From an uncultured Lachnospiraceae bacterium (GTDB taxonomy: Bacteria > Bacillota > Clostridia > Lachnospirales > Lachnospiraceae): a stretch of 64,000 nt of DNA. The stretch lies in contig CAJURU010000007.1 of assembly GCA_910588845.1 (NCBI GenBank), forward strand, positions 62,001-126,000. The letters are read 5' to 3'. Below the pieces are notes generated by a model. It did not search any database, was not told where the DNA came from, and was given only the letters and a program-made list of their open reading frames with translations. A program made the translations under genes and the position numbers. Below, one piece after another: positions 34,418-42,869 of the stretch (within the stretch, counting starts at the first letter, position 1; each line of letters opens with the position of its first letter).

Positions 34418-34894
34418 TTAAAACCCTTCCTTCTTGCGCTGAATGCGCAACTCTTTGCGTTTTTCTGCCGCTTTCCACTCTGCCCTCTCGCTTTCCGTCT
34501 CCAATAATATAGAAGGTACCTGCCTGGGAATGCCTTTGTCATCCACGGCAACCAACGTCAGGTACGCGCGGTTAATTGGTTTGCGCGTTCCGCTAAAATC
34601 TTCCACATAAGTATCGACACGCACCTCCATGGAAGTGTTGCCCACATAGGTTACCTTTGCAATCAGCACCACCAAATCGTGTTGGAACGCTCCCCTGATA
34701 AACCGCAGGTTGTCGACAGACGCCGTGGTGATATTGCCACCGGAATGGCGCATCCCCACCAGCCCGGCAATCTCGTCAATCCACTCCATCAGCTTACCGC
34801 CAAACAGGCGCCCCGCTGCATTTAAATGCTCTGGGCGCACCTGGTAAATATGTTCTATCATTGAATCAGTTATTTTTTTCGTTTCCCGCTCCAT
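34418..34894 (-). CDS. Acyl-CoA thioesterase (hotdog fold)
   Basis: 158 residues. NAAGRLFGGKLMEWIDEIAGLVGMRH is the signature of the YciA/BACH thioesterase family, containing the hotdog helix and catalytic Asp. It hydrolyses acyl-CoAs in the cytosol. AGGAGG lies eight to nine bases before the ATG. It lies 11 bases upstream of the sortase start, so the two are co-transcribed. Confidence 0.92.
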   Translation of the reverse strand: MERETKKITDSMIEHIYQVRPEHLNAAGRLFGGKLMEWIDEIAGLVGMRHSGGNITTASVDNLRFIRGAFQHDLVVLIAKVTYVGNTSMEVRVDTYVEDFSGTRKPINRAYLTLVAVDDKGIPRQVPSILLETESERAEWKAAEKRKELRIQRKKEGF

Positions 34895-34915
34895 GCAGAT
34901 TTCCTCCTGCTTCTT

Positions 34916-35092
34916 CTATGCATTCTTCTTCAATCTTCTATCTTTGCTCAAAACAACCGCCATCATCGCCGCCGTATTTATGTTCCTTTCATTATACAAA
35001 ATAATTAGCCTGCGTTCAAGAAAGATTGTTTTATGAATCTCATTGAGTATAATTTTTGTTCTGTCATCCGCATCATTGATTGCAATTTCTTT
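34916..35092 (-). pseudogene. Possible gene-end remnant between the thioesterase and rloB
   Basis: An open frame without a start codon reads KWKEIAINDADDRTKIILNE and on to VLSKDRRLKKNA followed by TAG. It is in frame with rloB, joined through that gene's TGA and the 45-base repeat copy. It looks protein-like (charged helices) but matches no family I know, and has no ribosome site. It may be the tail of a gene cut when the RloAB module arrived, or chance. Confidence 0.3.
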
Positions 35093-35137
35093 CCATTTTA
35101 AAACAGCCGCCCTCCCTTTTGGGTGAGCAGCTGCTTT
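35093..35137. repeat. 45-base direct repeat, copy 1 (terminator-like hairpin after rloB)
   Basis: This segment is identical over 45 bases to 37174-37218. It contains an imperfect inverted repeat, CAGCCGCCCTCCC against GGGTGAGCAGCTG around a TTTT loop, with A-runs before and T-runs after, so it can act as a rho-independent terminator in both directions. It lies 13 bases after the rloB stop. Confidence 0.9.
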
Positions 35138-35149
35138 TTCAAAAATACA

Positions 35150-35800
35150 TCAAAAACAGTTCAATATTTCAAAAAATTCATTGATATTGGAACCTCTTTG
35201 TCCCAACTTTTCCCATTTATATACCGTCTTAACCATTATCTCAAATTTTGTTTTATTTACTTTAAATTCGTTTACCACAAAACAATTTTCTCTATTTAAT
35301 GAGGCCAGCATTACATCACTGGAACTTCTCCCTTTATGCAAAACACTATAAATTTTGGTATCCGCTTTGAATGCATCAATATCTTTGTAGCCCATCTCTT
35401 TCATAATAAATTGCGCAACATTCTGCCCTCTATAATCAGGATTATGTAGACAACTAATATATTCAAAATCAGGGAAATTAACGATCAATAAATGAGGAAT
35501 CCTCCCTCTATTGTTTTGTAAAATACAGTATTCCAATAATTCTCTGAGCTTTTTCTTCTCCCCTTCTTCACTGATAGCACGATCGCCATCAATAATAATA
35601 AACTTTGCCAGAGAATTTGTATTTCCATCCGTTTTAAGTTTTTTCAAAAAATTACTATAGCCGCCGCCTTCCATATTAACAGTCTTCAACGCAATCGTAA
35701 ACCTTTTCTGTCGTTTCATCTCTTCAATATAGTGATGCTCTGTATCTCCCTCGCAAAAAACCGTAAAATTTTTCTTAATCTCCCGTACTTTTCTACTCAA
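35150..35800 (-). CDS. rloB: RloB-like TOPRIM-fold protein
   Basis: 216 residues. FCEGDTEHHYIEEMKRQKRF near residue 15 is the E-G-x-T-E block of the RloB family (PF13707), and KFIIIDGDRAISEEGEKKK gives the D-x-D of a TOPRIM-like site. RloB proteins pair with RloA-type ATPases in restriction islands and in the AbiL abortive-infection system, where they are taken to be the nuclease-like effector. Its start overlaps the rloA stop by four bases. No DNA-binding domain or membrane segment. Confidence 0.85.
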   Translation of the reverse strand: MSRKVREIKKNFTVFCEGDTEHHYIEEMKRQKRFTIALKTVNMEGGGYSNFLKKLKTDGNTNSLAKFIIIDGDRAISEEGEKKKLRELLEYCILQNNRGRIPHLLIVNFPDFEYISCLHNPDYRGQNVAQFIMKEMGYKDIDAFKADTKIYSVLHKGRSSSDVMLASLNRENCFVVNEFKVNKTKFEIMVKTVYKWEKLGQRGSNINEFFEILNCF

Positions 35801-37065
35801 TAACAGTCCCCCCCCAAAATCCCCTTCATATAAAATTCATAAATTTTAGTAGTTTCATATCTGACTTCCGGGAAGTCGGCCAAAGAATACAATTCCGATT
35901 CCAGACTCTCGACATTTTTTGAAATAAAATATATTTGTTCTTTCATATAATTCTTCAAATCAAGATGCAATACATTATGGGTAGTGAATATAAACTGCCC
36001 ATGATGCTCTTTCCCATTGATAAATGCTATCACTCGGTCAGACAATACAGGGTTTAATACACGATCCATCTCGTCCGCAAAAACTACTTTATCTTCATAG
36101 ACAACTTTGTAAATCTGAACCGCCCAGGCAAAATATTCTCTCACTCCGCTGGAATCCCGGCTCAACTCACGGGAAAACGTACTTCCATCTTCTTTTTTTC
36201 TTATAATCATTGATTTTGTAAAAGGTTTTTCTTCATCTATTTCAATATCTATAATACTATAATCAATCATCCGGAATATTTCCATATATCTAGGATCATT
36301 TAATATGTTAAAATCCTCTTCTTCACTTTTCAATGATTTATATAAATCATAATTAATTGCATTTGTTTCCGGACATAAGCTATCTCTCATCCATTCTGTA
36401 AATTTCATTGCATGTTCGTTACCTAAAATCGCCAGCTTTGAAATAAATAATCCTAGTTGCTTGGGGCTTTTTACCGCATTTTCAAAAGCCATTTCCATTT
36501 CCGGTTCCATCTCTGGAAAATTTATATCGTACACTGCCGAACCCGATGTTTTGCATATATTTTTTCCGGCACATTTATCCTCATTTCCATTACAGCTTAA
36601 CTCATATTTCTTTCTGTGCACAAATAAAAGTTTCCGGTACCTTTTCCTGTATTCATTTTTGTAACTAAATTCTTCTTTCACAATCCCAATAAAATCCATT
36701 TCCAAATGATAAAGATAAAACTCCCCATCATCTGACAATATTTCCAAATCAAAAATTTGGAGTGTATTACTGTCTTTCCCACATCCCTTCCTGTCATTGT
36801 TAGCATTTACGCAACTTCTATAAGCCTTTGCCGTTTTATTTTCCTGAAAAAGAGCCCTGAGGTACTCCAAACTACTTACAAAATTCGATTTTCCTCCCGC
36901 ATTCTCTCCTACGATAACCGCCGTTTTTAATATGTCACAGCTCTTGTCTGTAGATATGATATTATCTGGAAAACGATTTTTTACTTTTGTTTTAGGCGCC
37001 ATCATTGAAAATTCTACACTATCTCTAAAAGAAAGATAATTTTCAAATTTATAATTTAAAAGCAT
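35797..37065 (-). CDS. rloA: RloA-like AAA/ABC-type ATPase (OLD/AbiL-like)
   Basis: 422 residues. YKFENYLSFRDSVEFSM is the start typical of these ATPases. VIVGENAGGKSNFVSSLEYL (about 50-69) is the P-loop, RDSSGVREYFAWAVQIY the signature-like block, KVVFADEMDRVLNPVLSD the Walker B with its acid pair, and FIFTTHNVLHLD the switch His. Residues about 160-180 contain a Cys-rich insert. Such proteins act as damage or phage sensors for the coupled RloB effector. The pair is AT-richer than its flanks and bounded by 45-base repeats, both consistent with transfer. Confidence 0.87.
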   Translation of the reverse strand: MLLNYKFENYLSFRDSVEFSMMAPKTKVKNRFPDNIISTDKSCDILKTAVIVGENAGGKSNFVSSLEYLRALFQENKTAKAYRSCVNANNDRKGCGKDSNTLQIFDLEILSDDGEFYLYHLEMDFIGIVKEEFSYKNEYRKRYRKLLFVHRKKYELSCNGNEDKCAGKNICKTSGSAVYDINFPEMEPEMEMAFENAVKSPKQLGLFISKLAILGNEHAMKFTEWMRDSLCPETNAINYDLYKSLKSEEEDFNILNDPRYMEIFRMIDYSIIDIEIDEEKPFTKSMIIRKKEDGSTFSRELSRDSSGVREYFAWAVQIYKVVYEDKVVFADEMDRVLNPVLSDRVIAFINGKEHHGQFIFTTHNVLHLDLKNYMKEQIYFISKNVESLESELYSLADFPEVRYETTKIYEFYMKGILGGDCY

Positions 37066-37173
37066 TTTAATCCTCCAAACATTTTTCTGTTTTTATTATT
37101 TGTTTTATCTATTATATTATACAATATTCTATTATTCAAACTATTTTTTTGTTTTAATTGTGAATTATTTTCC

Positions 37174-37218
37174 CCATTTTAAAACAGCCGCCCTCCCTTT
37201 TGGGTGAGCAGCTGCTTT
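37174..37218. repeat. 45-base direct repeat, copy 2 (terminator-like hairpin after the macB-like gene)
   Basis: Identical to 35093-35137. Here it lies 24 bases after the stop of the ABC permease gene and 109 bases upstream of rloA, so it can end the exporter transcript. The two copies are 2081 bases apart and enclose only rloA and rloB. Outside the 45 bases the flanks differ. Confidence 0.9.
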
Positions 37219-37241
37219 CCAGATAAAATTCTAATTTGTCC

Positions 37242-38477
37242 TTAATTCCTCCTCAACGCCTCAATCGGGCTCAGTTTCGCCGCTTTTCTCGCCGGGTAGA
37301 TGCCGAAAAATACACCGATACAGCAGGAAAACAGCGTGGCTCCCAGGATGGTGCCCGCCTTGATGCCGGGATGTATGACGCTTCCCATCGAGGCGCTCAT
37401 TAAGGCGCAAGCTCCCATAGCTCCTAAAAGCCCCAGAAGAATACCGATAATCCCTCCCAAAACGGTCAGGATAGCCGCTTCTGCAAGAAACTGCAAGAGA
37501 ATGGAGGAAGTCTTCGCCCCCAGGGACTTGCGGATACCAATCTCACGCGTGCGCTCCGTGACGGACACCAGCATAATATTCATGACGCCGATACCGCCAA
37601 CCACCAGGGAGATTGCCGCAACACAGGAAATAAACGTGGTGACAATTGCCAGCATGTTATTGACCTCAGCAAGCATATCCTGAAAGCTCTGAATCTGGTA
37701 ATACTCCTCCCCGGCGCACTGATGCCTGGTCTCTAACGTATGGATAATACCCTGCGCCACATCCTCACCGCTCGCCTCGTCATTGGAAAATACCATTACC
37801 GAATAAAAGGAATCGCTCTCCCAGCCAAAATAATTAAAAGAAGTGTAAGGAACCTCCAGGGACACCGGCATTCCCTCATAGGTATAGCTGACGAAACTGG
37901 TATTTTCTTTCTGCTCCGTAACCCCCACAATCCGATAACTTCCACTTATCCCATTGATATCTACCTCGATATCCATGCCTACCACGTCATCGGACCCAAA
38001 TAGCCGTTTGGCGTCGCTGTTGGAAATCACGCAGACACGGTTCCCCTCTTCCACGTCCACCGCTGTAAAATACGAACCCCTCTTCATATTAAAATTTAAA
38101 GATTTCTGAAGATCTTCCGTTCCTCCGCTCAAAGTAACAGAAAATTCTCCCTTTCCTGTAATGGTTGTTCCTGATGTTCCATCCTGAGGCGTTGCCCCCT
38201 CGACGCCCGCAATACTTTCCTTAATAGCCGTAAGATCCTCCGGCGTAATCCAGGCATCAGCATTTATGGCATCATCGCTGCAATAAACACTAATCTGCCC
38301 TGTCCCCAGGTCTTCTATCTCGGAATTCATGGCATTTGCCGTCCCATCACCTACGGCCATCACCATGATAACAGAAGATATACCAATAATAATACCCAGC
38401 ATTGTCAGAAAAGAGCGTCCTTTGTTTGCCTTGATATTTTTTAATGCCATTTTGACATACTCTATCATATTACCCAT
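37242..38477 (-). CDS. MacB-type ABC transporter permease
   Basis: About 411 residues from the ATG at 38477 (AGAGG seven bases upstream); an in-frame ATG at 38561 would overlap the upstream adaptor gene by 71 bases. MIEYVKMALKNIKANKGRSFLTMLGIIIGI is the standard MacB-like start. A periplasm-like external domain follows (about 45-280), then three helices and the FtsX-like end YPARKAAKLSPIEALRRN. In Firmicutes such permeases pair with an adaptor and an ATPase to export peptides, antibiotics or lipid-like compounds. Last gene of the exporter operon. Confidence 0.92.
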   Translation of the reverse strand: MGNMIEYVKMALKNIKANKGRSFLTMLGIIIGISSVIMVMAVGDGTANAMNSEIEDLGTGQISVYCSDDAINADAWITPEDLTAIKESIAGVEGATPQDGTSGTTITGKGEFSVTLSGGTEDLQKSLNFNMKRGSYFTAVDVEEGNRVCVISNSDAKRLFGSDDVVGMDIEVDINGISGSYRIVGVTEQKENTSFVSYTYEGMPVSLEVPYTSFNYFGWESDSFYSVMVFSNDEASGEDVAQGIIHTLETRHQCAGEEYYQIQSFQDMLAEVNNMLAIVTTFISCVAAISLVVGGIGVMNIMLVSVTERTREIGIRKSLGAKTSSILLQFLAEAAILTVLGGIIGILLGLLGAMGACALMSASMGSVIHPGIKAGTILGATLFSCCIGVFFGIYPARKAAKLSPIEALRRN

Positions 38478-38490
38478 CTGCGCACCTCTT

Positions 38491-40224
38491 CTATTCTGTT
38501 GCTGATGTTTCTTCTGATACTGCACCGTTTTCGGACGATGCTTCTGTTTCAGAAGTTTCATCGCTTTCAGACGCTTCTTCTGTTTCAGATGGCTCCGTTA
38601 CCGTTATAGCGTCTCCCTCCTCATGATTGCCCGGGTCAGAAATCACAATTTCTCCCTCATCAATTCCCTGTATGATTTCTGCACATTCATCTGAGGTCAC
38701 TCCGGTCGTGATGCTGCGTTTGGTCAGAACGCCATCTTTACAAATCCAGCAGAATGTACCGTCTTTACCGATATTGACCGCCTCCGTGGGCAAAATGATA
38801 ACATCTTTCGCCTCAGCCGCCTGAATAGTTACTTTGGCGTCCACCCCCAGGAAGATATTGTCATCCGGGTTATCAATATGTACCGTTGCCATAATGGATG
38901 CCGAAGCAACAGCCGCCTGATTTGTGCCTGCTGAACCATCTATGGCAATCCGGCTTATTCGCTTTACAGTTCCCTGATAAGTCTGTCCGGCAAGCGTAAT
39001 CTCCGCTTTCTGCCCTTCTTTGACCTTGGCATAAACATTCTTGGAAAGTGTCACCTCCACGTTTACATCTTCAATACTCTGTAAAGTAAATAGCTGCATC
39101 CCTTGTGTAACGGTAGCCCCCTCCACAATCTGTTTATCTGAAATTACGCCGTTAAATTCAGCGGAAATTCCTTTCCTGCCCTCCGCAATCAATTCCTCTA
39201 TTGATTTACTCTCCAACTCTGCCAGATTGTTATTTGTCTGCATCTGCTCCCTGGCGGCGCTGCTCATGGCCCCGCTGTCGCCCTCTGCAATCGCTTTCTG
39301 GCTCTCCAGGTTTCCTTTCAGCTCTGCCAGTTCTGACTGTGCCGTCTGAAGCTGCTGCTGCAAAGGCGATTCACCTGATAAATTTGCATCTGCGGAAACA
39401 AATGTACCCTGCAAGGATTCTATCTGCTGCTGCAAAGATTCGGCTGCCTGCTGCTTTGTCTCATTGACGCTCTGCGCATCCGTCAATTCTTTATTTGCCT
39501 TGTTCAACGATTCCCTTGCGTCTTCTAATTTTTGCGGTTCGCTCTCTGCCGCTGCGGCTGCCGCATCAAAATTTACCTGCGCCGTCTGCTGATTTGTCAC
39601 GGCCTTGTCATATTCCTTCTTGGCAGCTTCCGCTTCCGCTTTCGCCGTCTTTAGCTGATCCTGTAATTTAGAAAGCTGCTCATTTTTATCCTTTTCCTCT
39701 TGTTGTTGGGCTGCTTTCTGAGCGCCGGCTTCCCCAGCGAGCGCGCTGGTAATGTTTGCTACTTCCTGCTCTTTGGCGTTCACCTGCGCCTGTAACTGCG
39801 CGGCTTTGCTTCTGGCCTGTGCCTGACGGCTTGCCGCCTTGTTCGATTGGCTCACGCTGTCCTGATAACCCAGCTCACCCGCCTTAACTGTCAGCTCCGC
39901 TTTCTGATTCTGCTGCTCTAAATCCTTGAGATTAAACGTTACGAGCTGATCTCCTGCCTTTACAAGCTGCCCAACTACAAATTCCGCCGACTCCACGCTC
40001 GCGTTCACCGGTGAAAATATCATCTTCTGCTCTCCGCTGATCACTGTACCATTCGTCTCCACAGTCTCCGATACATCTCCCTTCTCCACAGAAATACCTT
40101 CCACTGCCATAGCTTGGGCAATCTGCTGCCCGGCGCTTGCCGCATTGTTTATCACTACTATTACAATTATCAACAACACAATTGCCGCGGGGATTACAAT
40201 TTTCCATACTTTTTTCTTCTTCAT
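38491..40224 (-). CDS. HlyD/MacA-like efflux adaptor
   Basis: About 577 residues from the ATG at 40224 (GGAGG eight bases upstream; the in-frame ATG at 40248 lacks a site). One N-terminal membrane segment, then a lipoyl-like beta domain (VSETVETNGTVISGEQKMIF), a very long Ala/Gln/Glu-rich coiled coil (about 110-330), and a beta-barrel part with TQGMQLFTLQSIEDVNVEV. The Ser/Glu-rich tail (SETEEASESDETSETEASSE) is low complexity. It bridges the permease to the wall space. The coiled coil is longer than in most MacA relatives. Gap of 13 bases to the permease. Confidence 0.9.
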   Translation of the reverse strand: MKKKKVWKIVIPAAIVLLIIVIVVINNAASAGQQIAQAMAVEGISVEKGDVSETVETNGTVISGEQKMIFSPVNASVESAEFVVGQLVKAGDQLVTFNLKDLEQQNQKAELTVKAGELGYQDSVSQSNKAASRQAQARSKAAQLQAQVNAKEQEVANITSALAGEAGAQKAAQQQEEKDKNEQLSKLQDQLKTAKAEAEAAKKEYDKAVTNQQTAQVNFDAAAAAAESEPQKLEDARESLNKANKELTDAQSVNETKQQAAESLQQQIESLQGTFVSADANLSGESPLQQQLQTAQSELAELKGNLESQKAIAEGDSGAMSSAAREQMQTNNNLAELESKSIEELIAEGRKGISAEFNGVISDKQIVEGATVTQGMQLFTLQSIEDVNVEVTLSKNVYAKVKEGQKAEITLAGQTYQGTVKRISRIAIDGSAGTNQAAVASASIMATVHIDNPDDNIFLGVDAKVTIQAAEAKDVIILPTEAVNIGKDGTFCWICKDGVLTKRSITTGVTSDECAEIIQGIDEGEIVISDPGNHEEGDAITVTEPSETEEASESDETSETEASSENGAVSEETSATE

Positions 40225-40304
40225 CGCCAATGCCTCCTGCTTTTCCATCTGCTTTTTTGAGTTTTCTATTCATAAAGAGCTTCGCTTACTACATGCCATT
40301 CTTC

Positions 40305-40991
40305 CTATGTATTGACATAATCTTCCACAATCTTACCGTCCAGAATTCGCACAACTCGCTTGGCCTGATCTGCAATTTCATTATCGTGCGTAATTAAGAT
40401 TACACTGTGCCCCGCTTCGTGGAGCCCCTTTAAAATCTCCATAATTTCCTGCGTAGAAGCGGAATCGAGATTACCGGTAGGCTCGTCGGCAAGGATTACC
40501 GGCGGCTGCGCGGCAATCGCCCGGGCAATGGCAACTCTCTGCTGCTGGCCGCCGGACATCTCTGACGGCTTATGTTCCATACGCTTCTCCAGCCCTACCT
40601 GGATTAATGCCTCCTTCGCCAGTTTATGCCGCTTATTTCTGGCAATTCCCCGGTAAATCAGGGGCAGCTCCACATTTTCGACTGCTGTGAGATTGGCAAT
40701 CAGGTTGAAGCCCTGAAAAATAAAGCCAATCTCCTGGTTACGAATTTCCGATAGCTGATTATCTTTCAAAGCAGAGACGTCCCTGCCGTCCAAGTAGTAT
40801 GCGCCGGAAGTGGGCACATCCAAACAGCCCAGCATATTCATCAATGTAGATTTCCCGGAACCGGAATGGCCGATGATTGCCACAAATTCACCTTTTTTTA
40901 TTTCCAAATCCACATGATCTAGTGCACGGACTTCATTTTCCCCGGGATTATATATTTTACACATATCCCGGACGCTGATTAAACTATCCAA
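40305..40991 (-). CDS. MacB/LolD-type ABC transporter ATPase
   Basis: 228 residues. GHSGSGKSTLMNMLGCLD is Walker A, EMSGGQQQRVAIARAI the signature, PVILADEPTGNLDSAST Walker B, ILITHDNEIA the switch His. It energises the permease encoded two genes downstream. First gene of the operon, with an operator-like region upstream at 41101-41150. Confidence 0.95.
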   Translation of the reverse strand: MDSLISVRDMCKIYNPGENEVRALDHVDLEIKKGEFVAIIGHSGSGKSTLMNMLGCLDVPTSGAYYLDGRDVSALKDNQLSEIRNQEIGFIFQGFNLIANLTAVENVELPLIYRGIARNKRHKLAKEALIQVGLEKRMEHKPSEMSGGQQQRVAIARAIAAQPPVILADEPTGNLDSASTQEIMEILKGLHEAGHSVILITHDNEIADQAKRVVRILDGKIVEDYVNT

Positions 40992-41363
40992 TGCGTTCCT
41001 TCCTTTCCGTCATTTCATCCTCATACATCATCCAAGAAATGAGCCTGATACAGATTCTATATTTTTGTTGTATTTATCTTACGCCGAATTTCTTAAAGAA
41101 CTTATAAGATTACCTTACAAGATTCTTACAATCTATAAAACGATTGTAAGACGCGTTCCTCTTCATAATTCATATATTTTCCACTTTTATATCAAAGAAT
41201 CTATCTATTATCCATACTTCTCTGGCAGTATTTCTGGTAGTATTTGCGTATATTTCTATACTTTAATAAGATATAACCGCCGCATACCAAAGAGTATCGC
41301 TTGTGGAGCAAAGGTAAATAATATATAATAGGGACATAACTCACCAGCAGAAGTAGGTGCACA
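40992..41363. other. 372-base gap upstream of the exporter operon
   Basis: AT-rich, no credible gene. It carries the operator-like repeats at 41101-41150 and a possible minus-strand -10 (TATAGA) near 41060. The far end runs into the pseudogene at 41364. I see no RNA gene. Confidence 0.6.
41101..41150. promoter_or_regulatory. Operator-like direct and inverted repeats upstream of the exporter operon
   Basis: CTTACAA occurs at 41114-41120 and again at 41125-41131, an 11-base period, with a related CTTATAAGATT at 41101. CTTACAATC (41125-41133) is also perfectly inverted as GATTGTAAG (41142-41150). Eleven-base direct repeats are the usual binding pattern of OmpR-family response regulators, which often control such ABC exporters. 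No regulator gene is adjacent. Confidence 0.45.
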
Positions 41364-41586
41364 ATGAAAAAAGCACTGCCGATTGGTGTTGACAATTTTA
41401 AGAAATTGGTAGACGCAGATTATTACTACGTGGATAAAACACTGTTTATAAAAGAACTCATAGATTTATGATAAAAAGTATATGGAAGAACTGCGCACGG
41501 AAGGTTATCGGCGCATAGATTGTTATGGAATATCCTTCTATCGCAAGGACTGTGAAATTCAATTTGGCAAAAGACTGCCGGATTAG
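41364..41586 (+). pseudogene. AAA-ATPase-like protein (PF09820/DUF1703 type), both ends kept, middle lost
   Basis: From the ATG at 41364 (GGTG upstream) the frame reads KALPIGVDNFKKLV and YYYVDKTLFIKELIDL, then TGA at 41471. These are the first 35 residues of the AAA-ATPase-like family. In another frame, 41470-41586 reads MEELRTEGYRRIDCYGISFY and RKDCEIQFGK then TAG, which is the usual C-terminus of the same family. About 480 residues between are missing. Such genes often multiply in gut Clostridia and Bacteroidetes; this copy is dead. Confidence 0.8.
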
Positions 41587-41593
41587 AAACCTT

Positions 41594-41625
41594 TTGGTAC
41601 TATGCATATACAAAATGGGGAAACT
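41594..41625. repeat. Partial copy of a dispersed repeat
   Basis: TTGGTACTAT, CAAAAT and GGGAAACT occur here with the same spacing as at 47700-47731 (24 of 32 positions in those three blocks). It lies just after the pseudogene. The left arm of the fuller copy is not found here. Confidence 0.45.
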
Positions 41626-41644
41626 ACTTATAGAAATCTATTGC

Positions 41645-41689
41645 AATATATGGAACTGTGTCATCTTTCATGCGGCAGTTCCATATATT
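41645..41689 (+). terminator. Strong hairpin after the pseudogene
   Basis: AATATATGGAACTG (41645-41658) pairs perfectly over 14 bases with CAGTTCCATATATT (41676-41689), followed by TTTTG. It lies upstream of the dipeptidase gene, so it may end transcripts from the decayed ATPase gene. Confidence 0.6.
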
Positions 41690-41761
41690 TTTGTCAAACA
41701 ACTTTATATCCTGCAAATATTTCATAACTATAGACACAACTTTATCCCTTGGAGGCATCCC

Positions 41762-42817
41762 ATGAAAATAATTGACATGCACTGCGATACAATTTCCCGT
41801 ATCTATCAAGAACAAAAACGGCAAAAACAAACCCATCTCAGAAAAAATTCTTTCCAAATTGATTTGACAAAGATGAAATCCACCGCTTACCTTTTGCAGA
41901 ATTTTGCCCTCTTTATTGACTTAGGCGAAACCGCTATACCTTACGAGACATTTCTCGGGCAGCTCGCCGTTTTCCGAGAAGAAATGGCGCAAAATGCAGA
42001 TTTGATTGCTCCCGTCACTTCTTATTCACAAATTTTAACAAACGAACGCCAAGGAAAAATGTCTGCTCTGCTGACGCTGGAAGAGGGGGAAGTCTGCGGC
42101 GGCAGCCCCGTACGTTTACAGGAAATCTATGACCTGGGAATCCGCATGATGACATTCACCTGGAATTATCCCAACAGCCTGGGATATCCGGCGGAACCGG
42201 CGCCTTTCACTGCACTCAGCAAATCGGTTACTGGTTACGAAGACAATACTCGTTTATCTTCGCTTAAAAGCGCTTATCAAACTGCCTATTCACGCCCAAA
42301 AAAGGGCCTTACCAGCCTTGGCATCGAATTTCTTGCAGAAATGGAACGCCTCGGTATCATCCCCGATGTATCCCATCTCTCTGACGAAGGCATTCGCGAC
42401 GTATGCCGCCTAGCCACAAAACCTTTCTGCGCCAGCCATTCCAACGCCCGCAGCCTCTGCGGACGCGGAAGAAATTTACCTGACGACCTGATTCGGACAA
42501 TTTCACAAAAAGGCGGTATTATTGGCGTCAACTATTACGGGCCCTTCCTTTCCGATAAGCCAAACGAAGATGATATCTTCTTTAGCCGCATCAAAGACAT
42601 TGCACAACATATTTGTCATATTTCGGACATTGGCGGCATATACTGTATAGGTCTCGGTTCTGATTTTGACGGCATCGACGGCAACTTGGAACTCGAAAAT
42701 TGCAGCCAGATGGAATTATTGGCACATGAATTGCAAAAATGCGGATTACACACAAATGAAATAGAACAGATTTTCTACAGAAACGCACTGAATTTCTATC
42801 AGGAATTATTAGAATAA
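41762..42817 (+). CDS. M19 family (renal dipeptidase-like) dipeptidase
   Basis: 351 residues from the ATG at 41762 (TTGGAGG six bases upstream); the frame is open from 41525 but that part is not family-like. IIDMHCDTISRIY holds the first zinc His-x-Asp, LTLEEGEVCGG the bridging Glu, IPDVSHLSDEGIRDV and FCASHSNARSLC the later His ligands, and IGLGSDFDGIDG the final Asp. The enzyme cleaves dipeptides, including D-amino-acid ones, in the cytosol. It lies next to an NlpC/P60 hydrolase, so wall-peptide recycling is likely. Confidence 0.93.
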   Translation: MKIIDMHCDTISRIYQEQKRQKQTHLRKNSFQIDLTKMKSTAYLLQNFALFIDLGETAIPYETFLGQLAVFREEMAQNADLIAPVTSYSQILTNERQGKMSALLTLEEGEVCGGSPVRLQEIYDLGIRMMTFTWNYPNSLGYPAEPAPFTALSKSVTGYEDNTRLSSLKSAYQTAYSRPKKGLTSLGIEFLAEMERLGIIPDVSHLSDEGIRDVCRLATKPFCASHSNARSLCGRGRNLPDDLIRTISQKGGIIGVNYYGPFLSDKPNEDDIFFSRIKDIAQHICHISDIGGIYCIGLGSDFDGIDGNLELENCSQMELLAHELQKCGLHTNEIEQIFYRNALNFYQELLE

Positions 42818-42869
42818 TGCGTAATCCATTGCGAATCACACAGAAATCGTTACATAGAGAGGAGTTATC

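Noticed and set aside
35093..37218. 45-base repeats considered as attachment sites of an integrative element
   Set aside because: No integrase, excisionase or tRNA target is present, and the repeat is a terminator hairpin; kept only as a possible recombination boundary.
41525..41761. N-terminal extension of the dipeptidase (frame open from 41525)
   Set aside because: It overlaps the decayed ATPase tail, the repeat and a 14-bp terminator hairpin; GGAGG precedes the ATG at 41762.
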